Source of the DNA: Prosthecobacter sp.
GTDB taxonomy: Bacteria; Verrucomicrobiota; Verrucomicrobiia; Verrucomicrobiales; Verrucomicrobiaceae
NCBI GenBank assembly: GCA_030833205.1
Contig: JAURHS010000018.1
Span: 1-36,558, forward strand
Direction: 5' to 3'
DNA: 36,558 bases
The position numbers and the translations under genes are program-made. Shown piece by piece: positions 26,942 to 35,641 of this stretch. The notes below the pieces were generated by a model. That model saw only the letters and a program-made list of their open reading frames with translations, did not search any database and was not told the origin of the DNA. Numbering within the stretch: the stretch's first letter is position 1; every line of letters starts with the position of its first letter.

Positions 26942-29900
26942 ATGAGTCCTTTGCGCCGAATTTTTCGTGGTGTCCGCCGCAATCGCGGTCTTGCCCTCAT
27001 CATCGTGCTGTCGATGCTGGCCCTGTCCACCATCGTCATGCTCGCCTTCCTGACTGTGGCAGAGACGGAGTTTAAGAGCACCACCAGCTACTCCAACACC
27101 CAATCGGCACGCCGTCTGGCGGACACCGCCTTAAACCTGGTCATTGGACAGATCCGCGCCGGCACGGATCAGGATCTCGCAGTGCCTGGAACTGAGTTTC
27201 ATGCCACGCAGCCTGGTGCGGTGCGCAAGTACACCAAGGACGGAGCCTTTTTGGCGGGCTACAAATTGTTCTCCGATGAGTCAATGATCCATCGCAACCC
27301 CAACACCGCCGGCACTGCTGCAATTGCCGCCGAGTATGCATTTGTTTCGGCCAGTGAGCCAGAGTCGGGATGGAACACCGGCAACAACACTGATCGTTAT
27401 GTGGACCTCAATGAACCTGTCATCAAGGGAGTCATCGCAGCCAATGGCACCACACCCGTCAGCACGCAGGTATTCTTTCCGGTGATTGATCCCCGCGCCG
27501 CCTACGACGCGGATGCCTCTGCGGGCATCATTCCCGTTGAGGGCTTCCAATACGCCTCGACCACCGCACTCAGGGGCAACGATCTCAACGCCTCTTCGGT
27601 CAATGGGATCACCCCCGTTCAGCTTCCCCCAAACGCCAGCATTGACGCCCTGCGTCTTGCGATGCCCGTGCGCTGGCTCTACATGCTGCGGGATGGCACA
27701 TTAGGCACGCTCGATACCGGCCGTGTCTTCCAAGGACCGGCAGGGGTCAGGGCCAGCGCCACCAACCCCATCGTGGCCCGGCTTGCCTTCTGGACCGATG
27801 ACGAGTGCTGCAAGATCAACATCAACACTGCAGGTGAACCCACCTTCATGGGGACACCGCGCTACTATCACGAGCGCGACCATCGTTGGGCGGACTATCC
27901 CGCAGCGCGTGGCGAGTATCAGCGCTTTGCTGGCCACCCTGCAACGGTGGCCCTCAGTTCGGTGTTCTACCCCAACCCCTTTCTCACCTTTGATCGGGAT
28001 TTGGAAACCTACCCCGCTGGTCGCGTGGCACTGACCTCGGGCAGTGCGGCCCTGACCAATGCCATCAATGTCAAGGAGCGCATCTATGAGATCGTTCCAA
28101 GGCTTGCAGCGGGCGGCAGCAACGCGGGAACGACCCTCTTCGCCTCTGACGACTTCACGGGATCCGGCGGCTTGACCACAAGCGTCAACATGCAGACGGC
28201 GGTCAACGAAAGGCTTTACGCCAGCATGGACGAGTTGGTGTTTCGTGGTTCGGGCTTCCAGACTGCCAATGGCAGAACGCGCACCAACTCCACTGGCCTG
28301 CAGCTCTTCAATGAGTCTACCCTGGAACGGACCGCGGCCTTCCTCACTGCAAGCAGTCGTGGCAGTGAAATCAGCATGCAGGGCACTCCGCGCATTTGCA
28401 TGTGGCCCATCAGCAGCGACTCCAGCGATCGCATGCGCAGCGCCTATGACCGCCTGATTCAATTCTGTTCCACCCTGACCCCAGGCAACAGTTATATCTT
28501 CCAGCGCAGCAACGACTTCCTCGCCCAAATGAAGGGCACCTGGGTGGACGCCACTGACATTCAGCGCAATGAGGATCTCATCAACATGCTCATCAACATC
28601 CTGCGCACCGCCACCTATCCCGGCGGCAATACAGACACCCAAGGCAACACCTTTGCCAGTAAACTCAAGGGCAACGCGCAGCAAAACCACATTCAATTGG
28701 CGATTGAAATCTTCGACTACATCCGCTGCACCAACCTCTACGACAGCTTTCTTGCCCCCGACCGCAACCAGTGGCCGCTTGCCAATGTGGGTGACATCAC
28801 CGCCCTGAGCATCTCTCGCGACTCGATTGCCAGGCAGGGGCTCACCACGGTCACTCCTGGTTTTGTGCGAAACCAGTCTGACTCCGCCAACCCAGTGTCT
28901 GATCGCCGCTTGCCTGGTCATGGCCAGATGGCTCCGACCATTTGGTCGGGTGGCTATCGCGGCTTTGGCCGATCCATCACGGTGAGCGAGTTTGGCCTGC
29001 ACTTCATTTGCACCGCCGATGGACAGCCTGACAAATACAGTTGGCGCAATTTGGAATTGCAACCCAATGATCAGGGCGGAACCGACCTGAAGGTGCCCGA
29101 CTTCAGCGGTAGACATAGCGATCCAAGCATGTTGGACCCCCTCGCAGCAACTGGCGCAATCTCCGGTGGACGCACCGCTTTAAAACTGATCAACGACACC
29201 TCGCAGAACCAGACCCTGAACTACAAGCTGTACTCCGACGATGATTTCCTCGCTCGAGTTCTGCGCCCCACCGGGGGAACTGCAACGCAGCCCAAGATCT
29301 CCAATCTCGTCGCTGTGGGTTGGGGCAATGACACCGTGCGCTTCAAGGGCCGTTACTACTCCAATTACCCGCCGAACCCACGCGGCGGTCGTTACGGGAC
29401 CGACCAAGCGGCAGAGAATTCACCTGAGGTTGCAGATTGGCCCAAGGACCCCAATCGCCATCCCGGCTACATGAAAGAAAACTGGAATTACAGTCTGGAT
29501 CCAGACACACCACTGGCCGCCAATCAAAAGCGCGTTCAGGCGATGATTCACCTTGAATTTTTCTGCCCCTCGGTGGGCTACATGCAGTTGCACCCCGAGT
29601 TCACGATCGTCATTCAGCGACAGGGGATCAACCAAATCACGGTTTCAGGAAGGCGTCCCTTCAGCAGTTCCGGCGATTACATCCTCAAGAGCAGCGACAA
29701 CATCTTCGATGCTTCGGATGGCACGCCGCAGGTTGGAGGTTTCGCCAGCTTCCGCCGCTTTGCCCTGCGCCGCTCCCTGCCAGGCCGCGGTCTTGTGCAA
29801 AATGACCCCAACTACAGTCCCACCTACAGCGGCAACCCCCACAGCAATCTGGTGAGCATGGATTTGGTCTCCGACTTCTTCACGGTCCAGAGTGACACCC

Positions 29901-32221
29901 CAATGGGCATCAACTCTAGCCAGAGCATTCGCATTGACATCTACAACACCCACGACATCAGCGGAGCACAGCCCAGTCAGTCCCTGTTTATTGAGTTGCC
30001 CGCCACGGGCCGCTGCCCCGCCCCAGATCTGGTGGTGGCGCCCATCGGGTACAGCCATTGGATTGATGCCAGCACCAACGCCGTGCGCATTCATCCCACT
30101 CTGCAGGCTCCCCATTGGTGGTCCTTCCATCAACGAGGGGTGCTCAATCAGGACGGTTTCAACAACTTCTTCGGCGGTGGCGGCGCCACTGGCATGCCAC
30201 CGGATGCTGCCGGCAACCCCAACTATGGCTGGGTGGCAGGCCGTCTCTACACAGCGCCGGTCTCAGGAATTAGCGGTGACACCTCCAGCATTTATGATCT
30301 CTATCAATTCGTTCCAGGTGCCGCCTCACTCATCTTTGGCTACGATCGAGGAAATTTCCGCGGAACCGGCTTTCCCCCCAGCGGCAGCCCCGCGGCAATC
30401 CGAGCTGCGCGCATTCAATATGCGGAATCAAGTTTGAGCGCAGGCTCCGCCTCGGTGCTGGTGGAGCGCCCTCTCTACATGGGTTCCGATGTCGTCCGAA
30501 GCATGCAACCTGGCCATGGCGACCCCCGCATCATCTATGCCAAACAGAATTCGACCCCAAGGGATTGGAATCCTCACCGCTTCTGGAACAGCGATACCAC
30601 CTTCATGGCTCATAACTTCTCCTCCTACCTTGCGGGGTACGAGCCAGGCTTTGACAACGGAGTGGATGCCGGCAGTGGCGCTGGCTCTGATTTTGGAGTG
30701 TTGCCGCAAACTTTCAATGTCAACGGAACCAATTTGGTCCCCGATGCGCCCTTCTCAGGAAGTTCGAGCAATTCGCTCACGGCGACTGGCAGTTACTCGC
30801 CCGCGCACCTTGCCCGTCGTTATTACGACTTCGACGAGTCCGATCCTGGCGGCCGCATCGGCCCATTCATCAACAAGCCCGACGAGGGCAACTACTCCGT
30901 GGGGCGAGTGCAGGCCACCGGTTGGCCAACGGCGGTGGAGTGGCGCTCCACCTACTTCCGAACTTCGGTCGTGGGTGGCCGCTTTGCCCCTGGCAATTCC
31001 AGTTTCTTTACCCCAAACCGCATTGTCAGCTCGCCGGTGATGTTGGGTTCGCTGCCTCCCTATGTGCACAACAATTTGGTGGGCTCGGGCACTGACCCGC
31101 TAAGCGGTGGCAATGGTGCCTGGACCAATCTTCTCTTCAGACCGCATCTGCCCCTGAGTGTCGGCGGTGTCACGGTGGCCACCCATCCGGGGCAAGCCTC
31201 TCCCCCAGACCATTATCTGCTGGATCTGTTTTGGATGCCTGTGGTGGAACCCTACGCGATCAGCGAACCGCTCTCCACAGCCGGCAAGATCAATATGAAT
31301 TACCAGATGCTACCCTTCACGCACATCCGCCGGGCCACCGCATTGCACGCGGCCATGAAGGGCGAGATGTTCAATGCTCTGCCCAATCGCGAATATGTAC
31401 GAGCCCGCGGCAGGCGCACCGATTTCGGGCGCAATGGAAGTTCCGCCCCCACCTTCCGTTCCGAGGCAGTGGCCAACGGCGACCCTGCCGCTCGCTGGCA
31501 TCGCAGCATTGCCTTGGATCGTTTGGCCTCCATTTCTGGCGCTCCTGACAATCCCTGGTGGCAGGTGGCCGTGGGCCAGAGAGTGCTTGGCACCCTGCGC
31601 CAATTTGAGGAGCGCTTCAACTTTGGCAGTGGCTCCACCAACTTTGGTCCCAGCGGCGTGGGCGGAAGCGCCGTCAACGCGGGCATCAACCCCAGCACCT
31701 TCCGTACTGGACTGTTCCGCTCCGCCTCGCAGATCTGTGAGCTGCACCTGGTGCCCAATCCCATTTCGGTCTCTGGCAACAGCTCCATTGCGAACAACCC
31801 CAGCTCCGAGAATGTTCAGGAATCCAATCTGACCACCATGTCCGGCCGGGAATCCACCATGGCCAATTTCTGGAATAACCACGCCTCCACGGGCGACAAC
31901 AGCCGTGAAGCAATTTACTCCAACCTCTATGCCAAGTTGACGACGCGCTCCAACACCTTCCGCGTCCATGTCCGCGTGCAAACGCTGCGCAAGGCCCTGC
32001 GCGGTTCCCTGCCCACGGGTTGGGTTCCTGGAGAGGATGAAATCACCGGCGAATACCGGGGCTCCTACCTTCTGGAACGCTACATTGACCGCTCCGACCT
32101 GGCTCGCGCCGGCAATACCGTTGACTTCACCAAGATCACCAATTTTGGTGCGGATGGCCGCCCCATGCTCGATTCCTACTATCGTTTCCGCGTCCTGGAA
32201 ACCAAGCGTTTTGCCCCCTGA
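26942..32221 (+). CDS. Verru_Chthon cassette protein A, large GspK-like membrane-tethered protein (1759 aa)
   Basis: The N-terminus is basic (R5-R6...R12-R13-N-R15-G16) followed by LALIIVLSMLALSTIVMLAF and a helix with E41, E43 and a run ending NLVIGQI. This is the plan of Verru_Chthon cassette protein A (TIGR02600). If cleaved at G16|L17, position +5 is Ile and not Glu, as in GspK. At residues 286-297 lies DDECCKININTA, matching the D-E-x-x-K-[ILV]-N-[IL]-N signature of the GspK family. After it comes EYQRFAGHPAT, which I recall as typical of protein A. The rest is a long, mostly periplasmic, Asn/Gly/Pro-rich region with no other clear membrane span. No strong ribosome site precedes ATG 26942. 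The stop is 4 nt before cassette C. Inferred role: cap of a pseudopilus tip made with B, C and D. Confidence 0.85.
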   Translation: MSPLRRIFRGVRRNRGLALIIVLSMLALSTIVMLAFLTVAETEFKSTTSYSNTQSARRLADTALNLVIGQIRAGTDQDLAVPGTEFHATQPGAVRKYTKDGAFLAGYKLFSDESMIHRNPNTAGTAAIAAEYAFVSASEPESGWNTGNNTDRYVDLNEPVIKGVIAANGTTPVSTQVFFPVIDPRAAYDADASAGIIPVEGFQYASTTALRGNDLNASSVNGITPVQLPPNASIDALRLAMPVRWLYMLRDGTLGTLDTGRVFQGPAGVRASATNPIVARLAFWTDDECCKININTAGEPTFMGTPRYYHERDHRWADYPAARGEYQRFAGHPATVALSSVFYPNPFLTFDRDLETYPAGRVALTSGSAALTNAINVKERIYEIVPRLAAGGSNAGTTLFASDDFTGSGGLTTSVNMQTAVNERLYASMDELVFRGSGFQTANGRTRTNSTGLQLFNESTLERTAAFLTASSRGSEISMQGTPRICMWPISSDSSDRMRSAYDRLIQFCSTLTPGNSYIFQRSNDFLAQMKGTWVDATDIQRNEDLINMLINILRTATYPGGNTDTQGNTFASKLKGNAQQNHIQLAIEIFDYIRCTNLYDSFLAPDRNQWPLANVGDITALSISRDSIARQGLTTVTPGFVRNQSDSANPVSDRRLPGHGQMAPTIWSGGYRGFGRSITVSEFGLHFICTADGQPDKYSWRNLELQPNDQGGTDLKVPDFSGRHSDPSMLDPLAATGAISGGRTALKLINDTSQNQTLNYKLYSDDDFLARVLRPTGGTATQPKISNLVAVGWGNDTVRFKGRYYSNYPPNPRGGRYGTDQAAENSPEVADWPKDPNRHPGYMKENWNYSLDPDTPLAANQKRVQAMIHLEFFCPSVGYMQLHPEFTIVIQRQGINQITVSGRRPFSSSGDYILKSSDNIFDASDGTPQVGGFASFRRFALRRSLPGRGLVQNDPNYSPTYSGNPHSNLVSMDLVSDFFTVQSDTPMGINSSQSIRIDIYNTHDISGAQPSQSLFIELPATGRCPAPDLVVAPIGYSHWIDASTNAVRIHPTLQAPHWWSFHQRGVLNQDGFNNFFGGGGATGMPPDAAGNPNYGWVAGRLYTAPVSGISGDTSSIYDLYQFVPGAASLIFGYDRGNFRGTGFPPSGSPAAIRAARIQYAESSLSAGSASVLVERPLYMGSDVVRSMQPGHGDPRIIYAKQNSTPRDWNPHRFWNSDTTFMAHNFSSYLAGYEPGFDNGVDAGSGAGSDFGVLPQTFNVNGTNLVPDAPFSGSSSNSLTATGSYSPAHLARRYYDFDESDPGGRIGPFINKPDEGNYSVGRVQATGWPTAVEWRSTYFRTSVVGGRFAPGNSSFFTPNRIVSSPVMLGSLPPYVHNNLVGSGTDPLSGGNGAWTNLLFRPHLPLSVGGVTVATHPGQASPPDHYLLDLFWMPVVEPYAISEPLSTAGKINMNYQMLPFTHIRRATALHAAMKGEMFNALPNREYVRARGRRTDFGRNGSSAPTFRSEAVANGDPAARWHRSIALDRLASISGAPDNPWWQVAVGQRVLGTLRQFEERFNFGSGSTNFGPSGVGGSAVNAGINPSTFRTGLFRSASQICELHLVPNPISVSGNSSIANNPSSENVQESNLTTMSGRESTMANFWNNHASTGDNSREAIYSNLYAKLTTRSNTFRVHVRVQTLRKALRGSLPTGWVPGEDEITGEYRGSYLLERYIDRSDLARAGNTVDFTKITNFGADGRPMLDSYYRFRVLETKRFAP

Positions 32222-32225
32222 TCCA

Positions 32226-33359
32226 ATGTCACCTCACTCCTTGTCCAAGCTTCAACTGCGCCCGCTGCGTCGTAGGCTCCCCGTTGCGAAGGGGTTCACT
32301 CTCGTCGAAATCATGGTGTCCCTGGCGGTGCTGACCATCCTGCTGTTGGTCAGCGCTCAAGTCATTGGCCAGGTGCAGCGCACTTGGTCTTCGGCCAACG
32401 CCCGCACCACCCAGTTCAAGGAGTCGCGGACCGCCTTCGACATCATCATCCGCAATCTTAGCCAGGCTACCTTGGACACCTTTGTGGATTATGATTACAG
32501 CTACCTGGCCGAGGGCGGCAACAACAATGCAACCTCGCCGCGGGATTACCAGCCCCGCTCCTACCTGCATTTTGTCTGTGGACTGGCCAATTCGTTGGTT
32601 CCCAATGCTGGTCCTGGGCAGGCAGTGCCTGGCCATGCCATCTTCTTTCAGGCGCCTCTTGGGGTCAGCAGCGATCCAAATCTTGCAGGCTTGGACCGTC
32701 TTCTCTGCGCCCGTGGCTATTTCATCAAATTCTCTTCAGATGAGGCATGGGTTCCCCAGTTCGTGCGCACTTCCGGTTACAAGCCGCGCTTTCGCTATCG
32801 GCTCATGGAGTATTGTCCGCCCGCAGAGTTCAACGCCATTTACGACGAGACCACGGCGGCAAATGCTGGCAACCGATCGGTCAACCGCTGGTACAGCAGC
32901 GCAGGCAATGAGCCTCGAGTTGGCAACAACAGCTCGCTGATCACACTGACCAGGCCCGTGGCCGACAATGTGGTGACGCTGATCATCTCTCCGAGGCGCG
33001 AACTGCGCAATGGAGAGACCGAGGTCAATGCCGCCCGCGATCCCTTGTTGGCGCCGAACTATGCCTTCGACTCCCGCACCAACACGACCTACCGCCATCA
33101 GTTGCCACCCGTCGTTCGCATTGTTCTCATTGCCATTGATGAGGCCTCCGCCATTCGCCTCGAGCAGCTCAGGGGCTCGACCACGACGCCTCCGCTGCGC
33201 ACAACGCCCACCTTCACCTCTGCAGATCAGATGGCTGCCGATGTGGCCAAGATCACCACAGACCTCTTGGCTGAGCGGCTCAACTACCGCGTCTTCAGTG
33301 CCACCGTTCCCCTGCGCGCCTCGAAGTTCAGCGAGCTCGTGACCAATTCTTCCCCATGA
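32226..33359 (+). CDS. Verru_Chthon cassette protein C, prepilin-like (GspJ-like)
   Basis: I take ATG 32226 (377 aa), not the longer upstream frame, because it follows the stop of A by 4 nt and places a prepilin signal normally. The basic leader R12...R15-R-R...K22-G23 is followed by FTLVEIMVSLAVLTILLLVSAQ, predicting cleavage G23|F24 with Glu28 at +5. Just after the helix, F-K-E-S-R-T-A-F-D-I-I-I-R-N-LSQATLDTFVDYDYSYL is the signature stretch of Verru_Chthon cassette protein C (TIGR02599). The same layout (A-F-x-x-[IL]-x-R-x-L-x-Q-A) occurs in GspJ, the basis for my functional guess. No clear ribosome site is visible, so translation is probably coupled to A. It overlaps D by 4 nt. Confidence 0.88.
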   Translation: MSPHSLSKLQLRPLRRRLPVAKGFTLVEIMVSLAVLTILLLVSAQVIGQVQRTWSSANARTTQFKESRTAFDIIIRNLSQATLDTFVDYDYSYLAEGGNNNATSPRDYQPRSYLHFVCGLANSLVPNAGPGQAVPGHAIFFQAPLGVSSDPNLAGLDRLLCARGYFIKFSSDEAWVPQFVRTSGYKPRFRYRLMEYCPPAEFNAIYDETTAANAGNRSVNRWYSSAGNEPRVGNNSSLITLTRPVADNVVTLIISPRRELRNGETEVNAARDPLLAPNYAFDSRTNTTYRHQLPPVVRIVLIAIDEASAIRLEQLRGSTTTPPLRTTPTFTSADQMAADVAKITTDLLAERLNYRVFSATVPLRASKFSELVTNSSP

Positions 33360-34075
33360 ACCTTGTTCCTTCATTGCGCCGTCGCGGCCTGAGCGCTTTC
33401 ACCCTGGTGGAAATGCTCACCGTCGTGGGCATCATCACGCTGCTGATTGTGTTGGCCACGCCCACTCTGGTGGATGTTCTCAAGGCCACCCGCATGACAT
33501 CCGCAGGTGACAACCTCATCAATCGCCTCAGCCTTGCCCAGCAGGAGGCCATCAGCCGCAACAACGAAGTGGAAATGCGCTTTTACATCTGGGCAGACCC
33601 CAGTTCCGAGCAGCCCTCGCTGGAAATCTGTTACGCCTATCAATTGGTTGCCGCCCCAGTCAACGGGGGGGATCCTCAGGCCATCTCCGATCCCTTTTAT
33701 CTGGACTCTGGGATTGTGTTGGCTCCCGAGCCCGCGCTCTCACCCCTCTTGCAGCAACCCATGCCGCAGCCACCCCTGGTCCGTCAGTCGGGCCAGTATC
33801 TGTTTTCTCCCAGGGGCGGGCAGCCCCCCGCCAGCGTGAAATACAAGTCGCTGCGGTTTTACCAGGATGGCAGTTGCCGACTGCTCACCCAATCCACGGG
33901 GACCAACACCGATGCCACGACCACTGCCACCGCCTACACCATTCCCCAACTGGCGAGCAGCTTCCTGACCATCACCTATGCTTCGGATGTCAATACGGGG
34001 GTGATGCCTCCACGAAATTACTTCTGCATTCAAATTGATGCCTACACTGGCAAGGCTCGCGTTTATCGCCCCTGA
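33356..34075 (+). CDS. Verru_Chthon cassette protein D, prepilin-like (GspH/FimT-like)
   Basis: ATG 33356 overlaps the C stop as ATGA, so translation is coupled. The 239-residue product has leader R8-R-R-G-L-S-A14 and then FTLVEMLTVVGIITLLIVLA, giving cleavage A14|F15 with Glu19 at +5. Ala, not Gly, lies at -1. Downstream, ATRMTSAGDNLINRLSLAQQ then EAISRNNEVEMRFY matches Verru_Chthon cassette protein D (TIGR02596). It also resembles the L-A-R-S-E-A-I-x-R-N segment of GspH/FimT minor pilins. The rest is beta-rich. It is the last cassette gene. A seven-G run at 33665-33671 lies in the coding frame (codons 104-106). Confidence 0.88.
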   Translation: MNLVPSLRRRGLSAFTLVEMLTVVGIITLLIVLATPTLVDVLKATRMTSAGDNLINRLSLAQQEAISRNNEVEMRFYIWADPSSEQPSLEICYAYQLVAAPVNGGDPQAISDPFYLDSGIVLAPEPALSPLLQQPMPQPPLVRQSGQYLFSPRGGQPPASVKYKSLRFYQDGSCRLLTQSTGTNTDATTTATAYTIPQLASSFLTITYASDVNTGVMPPRNYFCIQIDAYTGKARVYRP

Positions 34076-34111
34076 TCCCCTGCGACAGTCTTGATCACAG
34101 GATGATTTTTT
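34075..34111 (+). terminator. Possible intrinsic terminator after the cassette
   Basis: CCTG (34079-34082) pairs with CAGG (34098-34101). With a 2-nt bulge, AT (34075-34076) pairs with AT (34102-34103). T6 at 34106-34111 follows. The stem is short and bulged, so this is a weak call, but it is the only hairpin-plus-T-run between cassette D and guaB. Confidence 0.35.
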
Positions 34112-34146
34112 AGGTGACAGGGACTGCCCAGTGGCTTAGGTGGCCT

Positions 34147-35607
34147 ATGGGCGATCCTCTTCCACTGGCGTTGAGTTTTGATGATGTGCTGCTCCAGCCA
34201 GCACTGAGTGAAGTGCTGCCTGGAGAAGTCAGCTTGGCCATGCGATTTGGCGGCTTGCTGGACTTGCAGGTGCCTGTGCTCTCCTCAGCCATGGACACGG
34301 TCACGGAGTCTGAGCTCGCCATTGCCTTGGCCCGTGAGGGTGGCCTGGGTGTCATTCACCGCAACTGCCGAATCGAGGAACAAGCTGAGCAAGTGGCCAG
34401 GGTCAAGCGCTCGGAGAATACCGTGATCCAAAACCCGCATCGTGTCGGGGCACAGACCACGCTGGGCGAGTTGCAGCACCTCATGAATGCCAAGGGAGTC
34501 AGCGGCTTTCCCGTGGTGGATGAGGCTGGTCAATTGCTGGGCATGGTCACCAGCCGCGACATGTGGTACATCGAAGACCCGCAGACGCCGGTCAGCGCCA
34601 TCATGACACCGCGTGAGAGGTTGGCCACCGGCACCGCCAACACCTCCTTCAATGAGGCTCTGAAAATCCTCTATACGCACCGCATCGAAAAGTTGCCGTT
34701 GGTGGACGAGCAGGGGCGCCTTGCCGGGTTGATCACCAAGCAGGATGTCACCAAGCGTCAGACCTTCACCCACGCCGCCAAGGACGCCAACGGCCAGTTG
34801 CGCGTCGGTGCTGCGGTTGGCGTCGGCGAGGATTGCGCCGAGCGCGGCGCGGCCTTGGTGGCTGCCGGGGCGGATGCCCTGTTCATTGATGCCGCCACCG
34901 GACACACCAGCCGCGTGGCCGCAGTCATCAAGCGTCTGCGCGAGACCGTGGGCGCGGGAATTCCCATCGTGGCAGGCAATGTGGTGACCGCGGAAGGAGC
35001 CGAGCACCTCATGGATGCTGGCGCCTCGGCCATCAAGGTGGGCGTGGGACCTGGTTCCATCTGCACCACTCGCGTGATTTCCGGAGTTGGAATGGCCCAA
35101 TTCACCGCGATTGTCGAGGTGGCAAGAGTTTGTCGCCCTCGCGGAGTCAGTGTGATCGCAGACGGTGGAATTCGGTATTCAGGCGACATCGTCAAGGCCC
35201 TTGCCGGTGGAGCGGACTGCGTGATGTTGGGTTCGCTGCTGGCTGGTACCGCTGAAAGTCCAGGAAACATGGTGCGCTGGCAGGGCCGCACATTCAAGGA
35301 GTATCGCGGCATGGGAAGCCTCAAGGCGATGCGCAAGGGTGCCGGCGACCGCTACGGACAAAACAGCTCTGGCAAGCTGGTTCCCGAGGGCGTCGAAGCT
35401 CGTGTGCCCTTCAAGGGCCCGCTTTCCGAGGTGGTTTATCAACTCATGGGCGGCCTGCGCAGTGGCATGGGTTATGTCGGCGCGCGCAATCTCGACGAAC
35501 TGCGCGCGAAGGCCCGTTTTGTGAGGATCACTGCCGGTGGTCTCAAGGAAAGCCATCCCCATGATGTGGTGATCACCGAGGAGCCAGTCAATTACGACCC
35601 GCGTTGA
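34147..35607 (+). CDS. guaB: Inosine-5'-monophosphate dehydrogenase
   Basis: Converts IMP to XMP with NAD+, the first committed step to GMP, in the cytoplasm. ATG 34147 gives 486 residues, the usual size; AGGTGG lies just upstream (34138-34143). An in-frame GTG at 34114 would add 11 residues unlike the family start. Visible features are LSFDDVLLQPA near the N-terminus, two CBS domains at about residues 95-205 (SGFPVVDEAGQLLGMVTSRD and IEKLPLVDEQGRLAGLIT), the catalytic loop GPGSICTTRVISGVG with Cys306, the phosphate-binding IADGGIRYSGDI, and flap segments YRGMGSLKAM and PEGVEARVPFKG. All key residues are present. guaA follows after 34 nt, the common guaBA arrangement. CBS domains usually bind purine nucleotides for allosteric control. 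Confidence 0.97.
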   Translation: MGDPLPLALSFDDVLLQPALSEVLPGEVSLAMRFGGLLDLQVPVLSSAMDTVTESELAIALAREGGLGVIHRNCRIEEQAEQVARVKRSENTVIQNPHRVGAQTTLGELQHLMNAKGVSGFPVVDEAGQLLGMVTSRDMWYIEDPQTPVSAIMTPRERLATGTANTSFNEALKILYTHRIEKLPLVDEQGRLAGLITKQDVTKRQTFTHAAKDANGQLRVGAAVGVGEDCAERGAALVAAGADALFIDAATGHTSRVAAVIKRLRETVGAGIPIVAGNVVTAEGAEHLMDAGASAIKVGVGPGSICTTRVISGVGMAQFTAIVEVARVCRPRGVSVIADGGIRYSGDIVKALAGGADCVMLGSLLAGTAESPGNMVRWQGRTFKEYRGMGSLKAMRKGAGDRYGQNSSGKLVPEGVEARVPFKGPLSEVVYQLMGGLRSGMGYVGARNLDELRAKARFVRITAGGLKESHPHDVVITEEPVNYDPR

Positions 35608-35641
35608 TCCGCCGCATCGGCCCCAGTTTACCCTTTTCTAC

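Noticed and set aside
27701-29116. Long minus-strand ORF (471 aa) opposite cassette A
   Set aside because: Lies entirely opposite a well-supported gene, low-complexity Gly/Ala/Arg/His composition with no family match; typical high-GC shadow.
31968-32225. Longer N-terminus for cassette C starting at 31968
   Set aside because: It overlaps the end of cassette A and would put 86 residues before the prepilin signal; ATG 32226 places the signal normally.
34114-34146. GTG start for guaB at 34114
   Set aside because: Adds residues not seen in IMP dehydrogenases; ATG 34147 has an AGGTGG upstream and gives the usual length.
34285-35100. Minus-strand ORF (271 aa) opposite guaB
   Set aside because: guaB is unambiguous and complete; the antisense frame has no recognisable features.
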